A stretch of 64,000 nucleotides of DNA. Origin: PALSA-693 sp963729695. GTDB taxonomy: Bacteria > Actinomycetota > Acidimicrobiia > Acidimicrobiales > Palsa-688. The DNA lies in NCBI GenBank assembly GCA_963729695.1, contig CAVSOT010000003.1:682001-746000 (forward strand), written 5' to 3'. The notes beneath the pieces were generated by a model, which was not told the origin of the DNA, searched no databases, and worked only from the letters and a program-made list of their open reading frames with translations. The translations under genes and the position numbers were made by a program. Positions 8,888 through 18,014 of the stretch are shown here, one piece after another. Each line of letters begins with the position of its first letter. The stretch's first letter is position 1.

Positions 8888-10435
8888 ATGCCGACCTACC
8901 TGTCACCGGGTGTCTACGTCGAGGAAATGGAAGCGGGTGCCCGTCCCATCGAAGGCGTGGGCACCGCCGTGGCCGCCTTCGTCGGCCTGGCTTCCGCTGG
9001 TCCGTTCAACGCCGCCACGCTGGTCACCAACTGGAGCCAGTTCACCAGCATTTTCGGCGATTTTGTCGAGGGGTCCTACCTCCACCCTGCGGTGTACGGC
9101 TACTTTCAGAACGGCGGCGGGGCGTGCTACGTCGTGCGCATCGGCGGCAACGGCGCCGCGGCCCCGGCCGCTCGAGCCGAGTTGACGGCGACCACCGGTG
9201 GGGCTGGTGGGGCCACAGGCACCGTCGGGGCCTATCGGGTCCAAGCGCTCACCGACGGAGCCGAGGGCAACGACATCTCCGTCGAGATTGCGGATTCCAA
9301 CGCAGAGGGTGCAACCGAGGACGCCTTCAAGGTCGTGGTCAAGAAAGGCGGCAAGGTCGAAGAGACCTTCGACAACGTGACCGCCAAGAAGGGACGGCAG
9401 CACGTTGTCACCGTCGTCAACGCCCAGTCGAAGTTGATCCGCCTCGAGGACCTCGGCGTGGCGGCGGATCGGGTGGCTCGCGGCACGGTAGCTCTGGCCG
9501 GTGGCGGCGCCCCCGCACCCACCCATCTGGCCCCCGACGACTACGTGGGCGACTCCGCGGAACGGACCGGGTTCGGTGGCCTGGAGGCGGTGGACGAGAT
9601 CACCATGGTCTGCGTTCCTGACCTCATGTCGGCCTACCAGAACCGCATGCTCGACCTGGAGGGCGTGCAGGCGGTGCAGTTGGCCATGATCGCCCACTGC
9701 GAGCTGATGGGCGACCGGGTGGCCATCCTCGACCCGCCACCTGGCCTCAATGCTCAGCAGATCAAGGAGTGGCGGGTCGACAAGGTCGGCTACGACTCCA
9801 AGTACGCCGCCCTGTACTGGCCGTGGGTGAAGGTGTTCGATCCAGCCAGCGGAAGCAACATCTTCGTCCCGCCGAGTGGCCATATGGCCGGTATATGGGG
9901 CCGCAACGACGACACTCGGGGTGTCCACAAGGCCCCGGCCAACGAGGTCGTCCGCGGTGCGATCAGCCTCGAGATCAACATCACCAAGAACGAGCACGAC
10001 CTCCTCAACCCGGTCGGGATCAACTGCATCCGGGCTTTCCCCGGCCGGGGCATTCGGGTGTGGGGCGCCCGGACCCTGTCCTCGGACGCGGCGTGGCGTT
10101 ACCTCAACGTCCGCCGGCTCTTCAACTACCTGGAGGAGTCGATCCTCAACGGGACCGACTGGGTGGTCTTCGAGCCCAACGATTACGCCCTCTGGTCGAA
10201 GATCCGCCGCACCATTGCCGGATTCCTCGTCAACGAATGGCGCAAGGGGGCCCTGTTCGGCTTGACGCCAGCCGAGGCGTTTTTTGTCAAGTGCGACGGC
10301 GAGACCAACCCGGCGGAAGGGATCGACGCCGGACAAGTCATCTGCGAGATCGGTGTGGCTCCCGTGAAGCCTGCCGAGTTCGTGATCTTCCGCCTCTCGC
10401 AGTTTTCCGGCGGCACCAGCCTGGTCAACGAGTAG
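8888..10435 (+). CDS. Contractile tail sheath protein (Afp2-4/gp18-like)
   Basis: The 515-residue protein begins PTYLSPGVYVEEMEAG, the standard start of phage-tail sheath proteins. It has a conserved C-terminal domain (GIRVWGARTLSSD...WRYLNVRRLFNYLEESI...FEPNDYALWSKIRRTI) that forms the sheath mesh. The insertion at about residues 100-210 is probably a surface-exposed domain. ATG 8888 follows AGGAGG at 8877-8882 with ideal spacing. An upstream in-frame start at 8855 lacks a site and family similarity. This locus has one sheath gene, whereas Afp and PVC have several. Confidence 0.95.
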   Translation: MPTYLSPGVYVEEMEAGARPIEGVGTAVAAFVGLASAGPFNAATLVTNWSQFTSIFGDFVEGSYLHPAVYGYFQNGGGACYVVRIGGNGAAAPAARAELTATTGGAGGATGTVGAYRVQALTDGAEGNDISVEIADSNAEGATEDAFKVVVKKGGKVEETFDNVTAKKGRQHVVTVVNAQSKLIRLEDLGVAADRVARGTVALAGGGAPAPTHLAPDDYVGDSAERTGFGGLEAVDEITMVCVPDLMSAYQNRMLDLEGVQAVQLAMIAHCELMGDRVAILDPPPGLNAQQIKEWRVDKVGYDSKYAALYWPWVKVFDPASGSNIFVPPSGHMAGIWGRNDDTRGVHKAPANEVVRGAISLEINITKNEHDLLNPVGINCIRAFPGRGIRVWGARTLSSDAAWRYLNVRRLFNYLEESILNGTDWVVFEPNDYALWSKIRRTIAGFLVNEWRKGALFGLTPAEAFFVKCDGETNPAEGIDAGQVICEIGVAPVKPAEFVIFRLSQFSGGTSLVNE

Positions 10436-10474
10436 TCCTCAGCCCCGCTTCTTCAGGAGATATAGGAAAAGAAA

Positions 10475-10927
10475 ATGGCAGGCTTTTCAGATTATGACTC
10501 AGCCGGAACCCATAAATTCGGCTTCACCCTGGACGGTATCGAAAGCAAGACGATCAAGTCGATAGAGGGCCTCAGCCTGAAGCTGGACAAGGTCGAGACC
10601 AAGTCCAACACCCTGCAGGGCAAGCCCATCCACAAGGCCTGGGCCGGAAACCGGGTGTTCCTGGGCACGCTCACCGTCACCCGGGTCATGACCGACGATC
10701 CCAGCTGGGACATCTGGTTCAACACGGCCATCAAGGACGTGAAGGCGGCCCGGAAGAACGGCGTGGTGACCATCTACAACCAGGAGTACATCCCGACTCG
10801 GGAGTACACGTTCAAGAACGCCTGGCCGACCGAGCTGAAGGTCAGCGGCATGAACGCCGCCAACGCCACCCCAATCGAAGAGACCATCACCTTCGTGTAC
10901 GAGGAGATCGAGGCCACGCAGCCATGA
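10475..10927 (+). CDS. CIS inner tube protein (gp19/Afp1-like)
   Basis: A 150-residue T4 gp19-type tube protein: FGFTLDGIESKTIKSIEGLSL at the start, then WDIWFNTAIKD and EYTFKNAWPTELKVSGMNA near the end. These subunits stack as hexamers into the inner tube that is driven out when the sheath contracts. A CAGGAGATATAGGA ribosome site sits 39 bases after the sheath gene, in a locally AT-rich leader fitting a highly expressed structural protein. A second tube-like gene at 14480 is the likely initiator variant. Confidence 0.93.
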   Translation: MAGFSDYDSAGTHKFGFTLDGIESKTIKSIEGLSLKLDKVETKSNTLQGKPIHKAWAGNRVFLGTLTVTRVMTDDPSWDIWFNTAIKDVKAARKNGVVTIYNQEYIPTREYTFKNAWPTELKVSGMNAANATPIEETITFVYEEIEATQP

Positions 10928-10974
10928 CGGCTGCGCGGACGGCCATTCTCGGCGCGTCTGACCGTCCCGCCTAG
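10924..10974 (+). other. Possible 16-codon coupling ORF
   Basis: ATG 10924 overlaps the tube stop (ATGA). The frame runs 16 codons to TAG 10972-10974, directly followed by the ATG of the next gene (TAGATG). It could pass ribosomes to the next gene, which has no clear ribosome-binding site. A real peptide is unlikely. Confidence 0.3.
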
Positions 10975-11463
10975 ATGCGCCGAGGTGCACCACTCCCGCC
11001 CGACGCGGACGAGACGAGCGTGGATAGTGGACCGGGCGAGCCGGCGCTGCCGGAACGACGGATCGCGCCCCCGCCTCGACCCGAGCCGTTGCGGACGGTC
11101 TTCGAGTTCGAGTTGCCACGCGGCTATCTCGACTCTGCGGGTGTGCTGCACAAAACCGGGGCCATGCGCCTGGCCACGGCACGCGATGAGCTGCTTCCGC
11201 TGTACGACGACCGGGTCAGGAGCAACCCGGCCTATCTGACCGTCGTCCTCCTGTCCCGAGTGATCACCCGCTTGGGGACCCTGGTCGACGACGAGGTCCG
11301 GGCCTCGGTGGTCGAGAACCTGTTCGCCTCGGATTTGGCCTTTCTCCAGGATCTTTATCGCCGCATCAACACCGAGGGTCATACCAAGGCCGCGGTTGAC
11401 TGCCCGGCCTGCGGCGAACGGTTCACGGTCGATCTGGCCGGTGGTCGCCAGGGGGAACGATGA
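10975..11463 (+). CDS. Small CIS-associated protein with CPACG motif
   Basis: The 162-residue protein has a flexible Pro/Arg-rich first 35 residues. A helical region follows (FEFELPRGYLDSAGVLHKTG, MRLATARDELLPLYD, VVLLSRVITRLGTL), and the end carries CPACGERFTVDL. The helical part resembles the small proteins between tube and DUF6760 genes in actinobacterial CIS loci, by analogy perhaps an assembly chaperone like those encoded after phage tube genes. Only one CxxC is present, so a metal site would need a partner subunit. Its stop overlaps the next ATG by 4 bases. Confidence 0.7.
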   Translation: MRRGAPLPPDADETSVDSGPGEPALPERRIAPPPRPEPLRTVFEFELPRGYLDSAGVLHKTGAMRLATARDELLPLYDDRVRSNPAYLTVVLLSRVITRLGTLVDDEVRASVVENLFASDLAFLQDLYRRINTEGHTKAAVDCPACGERFTVDLAGGRQGER

Positions 11464-11621
11464 CGTACGGCACCGACCGGTTGTACGAGGAGGTGGCGTA
11501 CGTGGCCTATCACTTTCACTGGTCGCTCGATGACATCCTCGACCTCGAGCATCCGGTACGGCAACGCTTTGTAGCTGAGATCGCGAAGATCAACCGGCGG
11601 CTCTCCGAAGAGAGAGAGTGA
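11460..11621 (+). CDS. DUF6760-like small CIS protein (53 aa)
   Basis: This short gene reads MTYGTDRLYEEVAYVAYHFH, then WSLDDILDLEHPVRQRFVAE and INRRLSEERE. The YEEVA-YHFHW-DDILDLEHPVR pattern is that of DUF6760, a family recalled from actinobacterial CIS and prophage-tail loci. It begins in an ATGA overlap with the preceding gene and ends 7 bases before the next, so the two small genes form a coupled pair. By analogy with phage genes placed between tube and tape measure, this pair may be chaperones for the large protein that follows. Confidence 0.75.
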   Translation: MTYGTDRLYEEVAYVAYHFHWSLDDILDLEHPVRQRFVAEIAKINRRLSEERE

Positions 11622-11628
11622 TGCGGCG

Positions 11629-14475
11629 ATGGGGCTGCTAAACTGGCGCCGCTCGCGGCCTGCCGCGGAGGGTACTGCTACCGCGCCGGCGGCCTCAGTC
11701 GCGCCGGCGGAGGCCGCGCCGACCGGTCCCGCCGCGTCTGCTCTGGGCGGCGACGACGAGGTGATCCGGGCCAGCACGTTCACCCATGTGCCTGATTGGG
11801 CGACGCTTCCGCCCATGGCGTCCGCGTTGCCGGAAATGCCTCGCGTCCTGGCGGCGCGCTTCGAGGACTCCCTCGTGGCCTGGACCCCCCCGAAGCGCTT
11901 CCTGGAGCCGCTCGGTCACTCCGTCGACGCGTCTGCCCCTTCTGGAGTCGTCGAGGGGATCGCCGTGCTCGCCTCCACCCCCGCGACGGATGTGACGGCG
12001 GAGCCGGCGCCATCCCCGGGTCCGTCGTCGTTGCCGCTGGCGGTCCCGCAGCCCTCGTCGCCGAAGCGCGCTCCGGTGACCATTCAGACCCGCACCCTCC
12101 CCAGGCCCACCCCAGCTCCTGCATACGAGGCCGCCTCGGCCCGTCCCGAGCCGGGATCGCCCGAGCCGGTACCGTCGGAGCCCGGCGTCAGCGAGCCGGC
12201 CTTGCCACTCCCGCCTTCGGCCGTCGCCGCCGAGGCCCCTTCCGTTGGATCGGAGCCCGATCCGTCGCGGTTGGTGAATCCGGCGGATGCGGAGCCGATG
12301 CCGACGGCAGTGCAGCCTGAGCCCGGCGCCGCATCGCCATCGGGTCCGGAACCGGGATCGGCCCCGGACGCCGCTGACCGGCGGTCGGTCGAGTCGGCGT
12401 CCGACCTGGTTGGGAACGCGCCGCTGACGCCCGTCGTCCAGCGGCTGGTGGAGCACCAGTCACCCGCCCCCCGGCCGAGCCCGCTTGTCTCGGCGCCCAC
12501 TCCTGCCGACATGCCCCTGGCGCAGCTGCCGGCCGCCCGGCTCCCTGGGGAGCCCTCCAACCGGCCGACCCGCCTGCTCGGCGCGGACTCCTTCTCCGGG
12601 GACGACGAGTTCTCCGGGGACGACGAGCCCCAGAGCCGCGTCTCGCCGATCGGGTCAGAGGTGGCGCGCTCGACGGGGGCGCCAGAAACGTCCGGGTTGC
12701 TGGGAGAGCGAGCCGTCCCGGCGCGGCCGGACCCGCGTGCAGATCCGGCCCGGCCCAGCGTTGCCCCCTCGACGCCCCCATCGGCACCACTCGAGGGGCC
12801 TGCCCGGGATCTCCCGCTGGCCCGCGAGAGTTCCTCGGCGCCCCACGCACCTGGGCCGGAGCCGAAGCCGGCGTCGCGGGCCGGCGACCCTGCGCCGGCG
12901 TCACCTCCAGCAGCGGAGAGCGGCGCCGCCGCAGCTGCGCCCGAGGCGCGGCCGGCCGACCCGGTTGCTCCTCTGCTCGGTCAGAGCCCGGAGATGGGCA
13001 CAGAGCCGGCTGTGCTGGCGGCCACGGAGGAGCGAGGTGCCGACCAGGCGGCTAGCGGGAGCACCGCTCCTGCCCCCGGGGAATCGCGGCCCCTCCCCCT
13101 CGCGCCATCTCCCGGAGCTGGCCGGGCCGAGCCGGCCGAACTGGTCGCCCCCCTCCTGGGTCACGACCCGTCGCTCGCTGGCGGGGATGGAACATCTGCC
13201 ATGGGACCGGACGCCGGAGGTCCGGCGGGCGGGTCCGTTTCCCCCGATCCGGCCAGCCCGTCCCTGGCCCCACCCCGGCCGACCTCCATCCCCCGGGTCG
13301 GGCTGGGCGAGCCGATGGCTCAGCTACCGCTGACCGCCACTTCCTGGGACATCACTACTCTGAGCCCAGCCCAGCAGCTGCGGGCTTCCCGTTCTCTGAT
13401 CCAGCGGCAGATGGCCGGCTCAGCCCGAGCGGGTCGAACGTCCGGGCGGCCGTCAGGCCCTTCCGAGCGCCCGACGTCAGGTGGCGGGCAGCAGGATGTG
13501 GGCCACGTGCAGGCACCGGTGCTGGCCGGAATGCCGCTGCCGGTGGCTGCCCTCGAGAATCTCGGGCCTTCGACCGCGGGCGTGGCTCCGGCCGACCTGC
13601 CGCTTGCGACCCCCGAGCAGGCGCCGTTGCTGGCCGTGAACCCACTTCTTGGATCGGATCAGGGCAAAAGTGAATCGCCGCTGTCCGGGCCTTCGGATGC
13701 AGCATCTCGGGCCGAGACCAGGATCGCCCCGCGCCCGTACGCACTAGCGGGGAGGGGATCCGAGGTCAATCCATCTCCCAACGTGTGGGAGGCCCGACGC
13801 ACGCCGTCGTCCTCGCTGCCGGCGGCCAGTCCCGGCGCCGGCACCTTCGGTGGCTCCGCCCTGGTGCCCGAGGTGACCCGGGTGCTGCCCTATGCGTCGT
13901 CCGATGTGAGCGGTCCAACCGGCGATCTACCCGTCGTGAACGCAGTGGGCCCGGGTTCGGAGGCGGGCACCATGCCCGTGGCACCCGCCCCGGCGCGCCC
14001 CTACGTTCTGGATCCGACGGATGCCCCGAAGCCGGTCGCTCGCGACCAAGGCAGCAGGGGCGCGCTGCCGCTGGCCCCACCTCCATCAGGGCCAGATGGG
14101 GACACGCTGGCCCAATCCATCGTCCAACGACTGTCAGCCCTGGGCGGTCCGGCAGCCGACGCCACGACGGTCATGACCTCCTCGTGGGCCGCCGTGTCGC
14201 AGACGGCGCCCCCGCTGCCGGTCGTGCAAAGAGAAACGACCACGGCTGCGCCTGCGGTCCCTACCACTACGTCGACAACGGACACCACCACCTCGGCGAC
14301 GAGCACCGCCACCACCACACTTCCGACCGGTACGTCGGGCAAGCGACCGGCCGATCAGGAGCTCCGCAACCTTTCGCAATGGCTCTATCCCTTCATCAGC
14401 CACCGACTCAAGGGCGAGCTGCGGGAAGGACGCGAGCGGGCTGGTCTCCTTACCGACAGCTATAGGAGGTGGTAG
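11629..14475 (+). CDS. Large Pro/Ala/Ser-rich CIS protein with conserved C-terminal helix
   Basis: The 948-residue protein is mostly low-complexity Pro/Ala/Ser/Glu sequence. Short recurring motifs include VAPLLGQSP / VAPLLGHDP / NPLLGSD, VVQRLVE / IVQRLSA and a doubled FSGDDE. A Thr-rich patch (about 875-900) precedes a basic C-terminal helix, ELRNLSQWLYPFISHRLKGE, ending RERAGLLTDSYRRW. That C-terminal signature matches, from memory, proteins placed before the second tube gene in actinobacterial CIS loci. Size and position fit a tape-measure or inner scaffold, but the disordered composition is atypical for one. The last codons carry the AGGAGG used by the next gene. Confidence 0.7.
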   Translation: MGLLNWRRSRPAAEGTATAPAASVAPAEAAPTGPAASALGGDDEVIRASTFTHVPDWATLPPMASALPEMPRVLAARFEDSLVAWTPPKRFLEPLGHSVDASAPSGVVEGIAVLASTPATDVTAEPAPSPGPSSLPLAVPQPSSPKRAPVTIQTRTLPRPTPAPAYEAASARPEPGSPEPVPSEPGVSEPALPLPPSAVAAEAPSVGSEPDPSRLVNPADAEPMPTAVQPEPGAASPSGPEPGSAPDAADRRSVESASDLVGNAPLTPVVQRLVEHQSPAPRPSPLVSAPTPADMPLAQLPAARLPGEPSNRPTRLLGADSFSGDDEFSGDDEPQSRVSPIGSEVARSTGAPETSGLLGERAVPARPDPRADPARPSVAPSTPPSAPLEGPARDLPLARESSSAPHAPGPEPKPASRAGDPAPASPPAAESGAAAAAPEARPADPVAPLLGQSPEMGTEPAVLAATEERGADQAASGSTAPAPGESRPLPLAPSPGAGRAEPAELVAPLLGHDPSLAGGDGTSAMGPDAGGPAGGSVSPDPASPSLAPPRPTSIPRVGLGEPMAQLPLTATSWDITTLSPAQQLRASRSLIQRQMAGSARAGRTSGRPSGPSERPTSGGGQQDVGHVQAPVLAGMPLPVAALENLGPSTAGVAPADLPLATPEQAPLLAVNPLLGSDQGKSESPLSGPSDAASRAETRIAPRPYALAGRGSEVNPSPNVWEARRTPSSSLPAASPGAGTFGGSALVPEVTRVLPYASSDVSGPTGDLPVVNAVGPGSEAGTMPVAPAPARPYVLDPTDAPKPVARDQGSRGALPLAPPPSGPDGDTLAQSIVQRLSALGGPAADATTVMTSSWAAVSQTAPPLPVVQRETTTAAPAVPTTTSTTDTTTSATSTATTTLPTGTSGKRPADQELRNLSQWLYPFISHRLKGELREGRERAGLLTDSYRRW

Positions 14476-14479
14476 CGCC

Positions 14480-14899
14480 GTGTCCATGACTCCCGGTCTG
14501 AGCGTCTTTTACACGGTGGTCATCGATGCCGAGTACGACCTCGGCGCCTGGTCCTCCATATCCGGGATGGGCATGCAGATCGCCACCGAGAGCCGCAAGG
14601 ACTCGGCCATGAGCTTCTTCGAGCATCATCTGCCTGCCGCGGTCAGCTACCCGCATATCACGCTGAGCCGCCCCATCAATTCCGATTCCGCCAACGTGCT
14701 CAACTGGATGAGCACCTATCACATGCTGCCGATCCCGACAGTCGGCGAGATCAACTGTGTGGACCAGACGGGGGCGGTCATCGTGACCTGGCAGATGATG
14801 GGGGTGAGCCCGGTCAGCTGGAAGGGTCCGTCCCTCGACGCCGACAAGCTCAACGCGCCGACGGAAACCCTTGAGATTGCCCACATGGGCTTCCTGTAG
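14480..14899 (+). CDS. Second gp19-type tube protein (tube initiator, Afp5-like)
   Basis: A 139-residue protein of the T4 gp19 fold: TPGLSVFYTVVIDAEYDLGA, a SGMGMQ segment where tube proteins have an EGL motif, YPHITLSRPI, and a terminal TLEIAHMGFL strand. In eCIS the tube-like proteins next to the hub genes join the hub to the inner tube. GTG 14480 is used, 9 bases after AGGAGGT (14464-14470). The ATG at 14486 is farther than usual. Confidence 0.88.
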   Translation: MSMTPGLSVFYTVVIDAEYDLGAWSSISGMGMQIATESRKDSAMSFFEHHLPAAVSYPHITLSRPINSDSANVLNWMSTYHMLPIPTVGEINCVDQTGAVIVTWQMMGVSPVSWKGPSLDADKLNAPTETLEIAHMGFL

Positions 14900-14917
14900 G
14901 CCGGAGGAGAAACCACC

Positions 14918-15610
14918 ATGTCAGTAGCCGCGTCCGGGATGGCCGCCAGCGTTGTCAGCGCCTACATCCAGGCCCTGACCTTGCCGGTGCCGCCCATTGT
15001 CTTCCCGTTCAACCCGGACGGATGGGAATCGAGCTCCGAGGCCAAGTGGAAGACGAGCAGCCAACCGGCCACTAACGGCTCCCAGCCCCAATACCAAGGG
15101 ATGGAACCGACCAAGTTGGACGTCAAGATCCTTCTGGACGCCTTCTCCGTGCCGCCCGTCCCCCCTCAAGCGACGATCGCCCAGCTTCACCTCTTCCTGG
15201 CCCCGAGCGCCCTCTCCATGTCGATGGGTATGGCGACCGCGCCGACCGTCATGTTTGGTTGGGGCCCGAACATCGTCATGGATCAGGCCATCGTCACCAA
15301 AGTGACCGTCTCCTACCAACGATTCCTCATGGGCGTACCGGTGCGAGCCCTGGCCACGGTCAGCCTCCAGGCGGTTCCACCGCCGTCTCCCTTGCCGTCG
15401 ACCAACCCCACGTCCGGAGGGTTGGCCACGCGGAAGACCTACCGAACCGTGGAAGGCGACACGTTGGCGTCGGTCGCCTACCAGGAGTACCGAGATCCGA
15501 ACAAGTGGCGGGCCGTGGCAGAGGCCAACGGGATCGACGATCCCATGCGGGTCAAGCCCGGTACCGAGCTGATCATTCCGGACCGCCGGGAGGCCGATCA
15601 GCTGGCATGA
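14918..15610 (+). CDS. LysM-containing baseplate hub protein (Afp7/Pvc7-like)
   Basis: A 230-residue protein. The N-terminal ~160 residues match the eCIS hub-adaptor family (VFPFNPDGWESSSEAKWK..., ILLDAF). The C-terminal ~50 residues are a LysM module (YRTVEGDTLASVAYQEYRDP, then KWRAVAEANGIDDP and PGTELIIP). Such proteins join the tube initiator to the central spike, and the LysM fold here acts as a structural element. A GGAGGA site precedes ATG 14918. It is followed by the spike gene after 13 bases. Confidence 0.9.
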   Translation: MSVAASGMAASVVSAYIQALTLPVPPIVFPFNPDGWESSSEAKWKTSSQPATNGSQPQYQGMEPTKLDVKILLDAFSVPPVPPQATIAQLHLFLAPSALSMSMGMATAPTVMFGWGPNIVMDQAIVTKVTVSYQRFLMGVPVRALATVSLQAVPPPSPLPSTNPTSGGLATRKTYRTVEGDTLASVAYQEYRDPNKWRAVAEANGIDDPMRVKPGTELIIPDRREADQLA

Positions 15611-15623
15611 GGAGATCCCGGCC

Positions 15624-17600
15624 ATGAGCATGTCGACCAACGACGACTCCAACAACAGCAACTCCTCCAATGCGGTCTCGGCCGCGACGGCGGGCGCTGT
15701 CGGTGCCGCGCTCGGGGGGAGCGTCGGAGCGGGCGCGGCCGCCGGCGCCGCGGGTGCCGCGGCCAGCGCGACCTCTGTGGTCGGTCTCGCCGGCACCACC
15801 ACGTCAGGTCAGTGGCAGGTCATGGCCATGGGAGTGCCGCTCGGCGAGAATCCAGCGGTCGCGGGCCTGATGATCGAGTGCGAGGTCGACATGACCATGT
15901 ACTTGCCCTCTCAATTCAAGATCGTTTTCCGCGGCAACCCGGACGACGTGCTGCTCCCCGCCGGGCTCCAGCTGGCGGTGCCAGTCGACATCCTGGCTTC
16001 CGACATGACTCCGTTGCTCAGCGGAGAAGTCACCGCCGTCGAGGTCGAGCACGCCCAGGGCGAGACGCTCACCGTCGTGCGGGGCATGGACAAGTCCCAC
16101 CGGCTCATGCACGGGACCCAGACGATGGCGTACCCGGACATGACGGCCTCCGATGTGGTGAGCATGCTCATCCTGGATGCGGAGCTCGTGCCGGGTCTGA
16201 TCGAACCGACGACCAACATCTATCCCTGGCTCACGCAGGCCAACGTGAGCGCGTGGGACTTCATCCAGCAGCTGGCCGCGCTCGAGAACTACGTGGCCTA
16301 CGCCGACGGCTTCGGCCTGTTCAACTTCTGCCGCATGCCCGTCCCCGAAGCGGGCGAGCCGCCGGCGATGACCTACGACGTCCCCGACGTGGGTACCCAG
16401 CTGGTGCTGGGCAAGAACCTGCTGAACCTGCGGGCGGTCGTATCGGCGGCAGAGCAGGTGCCGGAGGTGACGGTCACCGGATACGACCCCTTGATGGCCA
16501 TGCCGGTGGTCGGGCCCTTCCCGACGGTCCCCGCGGTATCGCAGAGCCTCGACCCTGCCACCCTGCCTCCTGCGGTGGCGGAAGAGTTCGGGGCCATGCC
16601 GTTCTTCGACGCCAGCCGTCCTTTCACCAACGAAGGTGCGGCCGTCAGCCGGGCTTCGTCGATCGCGTCCGATATCGCCGGCTCCCTCACCGAGATAGAG
16701 GGCGAGTGCATCGGTAACCCGATGCTCCTGGCGGGCACCAGCATCACCATCGGTATGGCCGGACAACCTTTCGACGGCTATTACATCTGTACCGGTGCCC
16801 GTCACGTGTTCGATCCGCAGGCTGGCGGGTACACCACCTGGATCACCGTGGGCGGCTTCCGCAACCGGTCGCTCTACGCCCTCACCTCCGGGGCCGACGC
16901 CGGCCTGTCGACCCGGCCCACGATCCCCGGTCTGGTGATCGGCACGGTGGTCAACAACGAGGACCCCGAGGAAATGGGCCAGGTACAGGTGATGTTCCCC
17001 TGGTTGAGCCCGGACTACATCAGCGCCTGGGCCCGGGTGATGCAGATCGGTGCCAGCAAAGCCGGAAGCGGTTTCCTCTGGATGCCGGAGGTCGGCGACG
17101 AGGTGCTCATCGGGTTCGACCGGGGGTGCATCGAATACCCCTACGTGATCGGGGGCCTCTACAACGGGATCGCCAGGCCCCTGCCGCCTCCGAATATCGA
17201 GGGCCTGGTCGCCAACCGCCGGATCGCTTCCCGGATGGGCCACACCATCCAGTGGAATGACGGCCCCGACGCCCTCGGTATCGCCATCGGCACGGCGCCG
17301 GCCGAGGAGCCACCGTTGTCGGTGCAGCTCGACGCGGAAGAGATGATGATCACCATCAACGCCCAAACGGGGATGGTGCAGATCACCGGTGCAGTCGGGG
17401 TGGCCATCTCCTCCGACACCGAAATCTCGATCACTTCGCACGGGGTCCTGTCGATGACCGGCACCTCGATCTCCATCGGCGACGCCACCACCACCGACAT
17501 CAGCATCGGCGGCGCCACAGTCAGCATCAGCGGTCCCGAGGGCGCGCCTGCCGGCAGCATCAGCGTCAACGGCGCCACGGTCAGCCTCGGACCCGGGTAA
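15624..17600 (+). CDS. VgrG/gp27-gp5-like central spike protein (Afp8/Pvc8)
   Basis: A 658-residue protein. A Ser/Asn then Gly/Ala low-complexity stretch (1-55) is followed by the gp27-like hub region (about 60-420). A gp5 OB-fold follows (GLVIGTVVNNEDPEEMGQVQ, FLWMPEVGDEVLIGFDRGC), then a C-terminal series of short beta repeats (SISIGDATTTDISIGGATV) that should form the trimeric needle. The tip would be completed by the PAAR-like protein encoded at 26110-26493. A GAGGAGAT site precedes ATG 15624. No enzymatic extension is visible at the C-terminus. Confidence 0.92.
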   Translation: MSMSTNDDSNNSNSSNAVSAATAGAVGAALGGSVGAGAAAGAAGAAASATSVVGLAGTTTSGQWQVMAMGVPLGENPAVAGLMIECEVDMTMYLPSQFKIVFRGNPDDVLLPAGLQLAVPVDILASDMTPLLSGEVTAVEVEHAQGETLTVVRGMDKSHRLMHGTQTMAYPDMTASDVVSMLILDAELVPGLIEPTTNIYPWLTQANVSAWDFIQQLAALENYVAYADGFGLFNFCRMPVPEAGEPPAMTYDVPDVGTQLVLGKNLLNLRAVVSAAEQVPEVTVTGYDPLMAMPVVGPFPTVPAVSQSLDPATLPPAVAEEFGAMPFFDASRPFTNEGAAVSRASSIASDIAGSLTEIEGECIGNPMLLAGTSITIGMAGQPFDGYYICTGARHVFDPQAGGYTTWITVGGFRNRSLYALTSGADAGLSTRPTIPGLVIGTVVNNEDPEEMGQVQVMFPWLSPDYISAWARVMQIGASKAGSGFLWMPEVGDEVLIGFDRGCIEYPYVIGGLYNGIARPLPPPNIEGLVANRRIASRMGHTIQWNDGPDALGIAIGTAPAEEPPLSVQLDAEEMMITINAQTGMVQITGAVGVAISSDTEISITSHGVLSMTGTSISIGDATTTDISIGGATVSISGPEGAPAGSISVNGATVSLGPG

Positions 17601-17610
17601 GGGAGCGCGC

Positions 17611-18009
17611 ATGGCGGAAAAGTTCATCGGTCAGGGTTGGCGTTACCCCCTGGGCACGGACGCGTCCGGCAGCATCGCCCTCACGAGCGACGATCGGGAC
17701 CTGGAGCAGGCCATCCGGCTCATCCTCACCACCGCACCGGGCGAGCGCCCGATGCGCCCTGAGTTCGGGTGCGGTATTCACAACTACGTGTTCGCTCCCG
17801 CCGATGCCACGACGGCCGGCCGGTTGTCGGTCGAAGTGAAGCGGGCCCTGGCTTTCTGGGAGCCCAGGATCGACGTCCGGGGCGTTGACGTCACCGTCGA
17901 CGAATACGCCCGCAACACGCTGTACATCAACATTTCCTACGAAAAGAAGGGCTCGTACGACCCCCGAAATCTGGTCTTTCCCTTCTACGTGATCCCGGAC
18001 GAGGAGTGA
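17611..18009 (+). CDS. gp25-like baseplate wedge protein (Afp9/Pvc9)
   Basis: The 132-residue GPW/gp25 protein has the family's DLEQAIRLILTTAPGERPMR and PEFGCGIHNYVFAP motifs and a C-terminal DVTVDEYARNTLYINISYE strand. In contractile tails gp25 links sheath and baseplate and starts sheath assembly. It lies 10 bases after the spike gene and is followed at once by baseplate J. Confidence 0.94.
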   Translation: MAEKFIGQGWRYPLGTDASGSIALTSDDRDLEQAIRLILTTAPGERPMRPEFGCGIHNYVFAPADATTAGRLSVEVKRALAFWEPRIDVRGVDVTVDEYARNTLYINISYEKKGSYDPRNLVFPFYVIPDEE

Positions 18010-18014
18010 CACAG

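Noticed and set aside
15804..17627. Minus-strand open frame (607 codons) opposite the spike gene
   Set aside because: His/Arg/Gly-rich shadow of the spike gene without any family signature.
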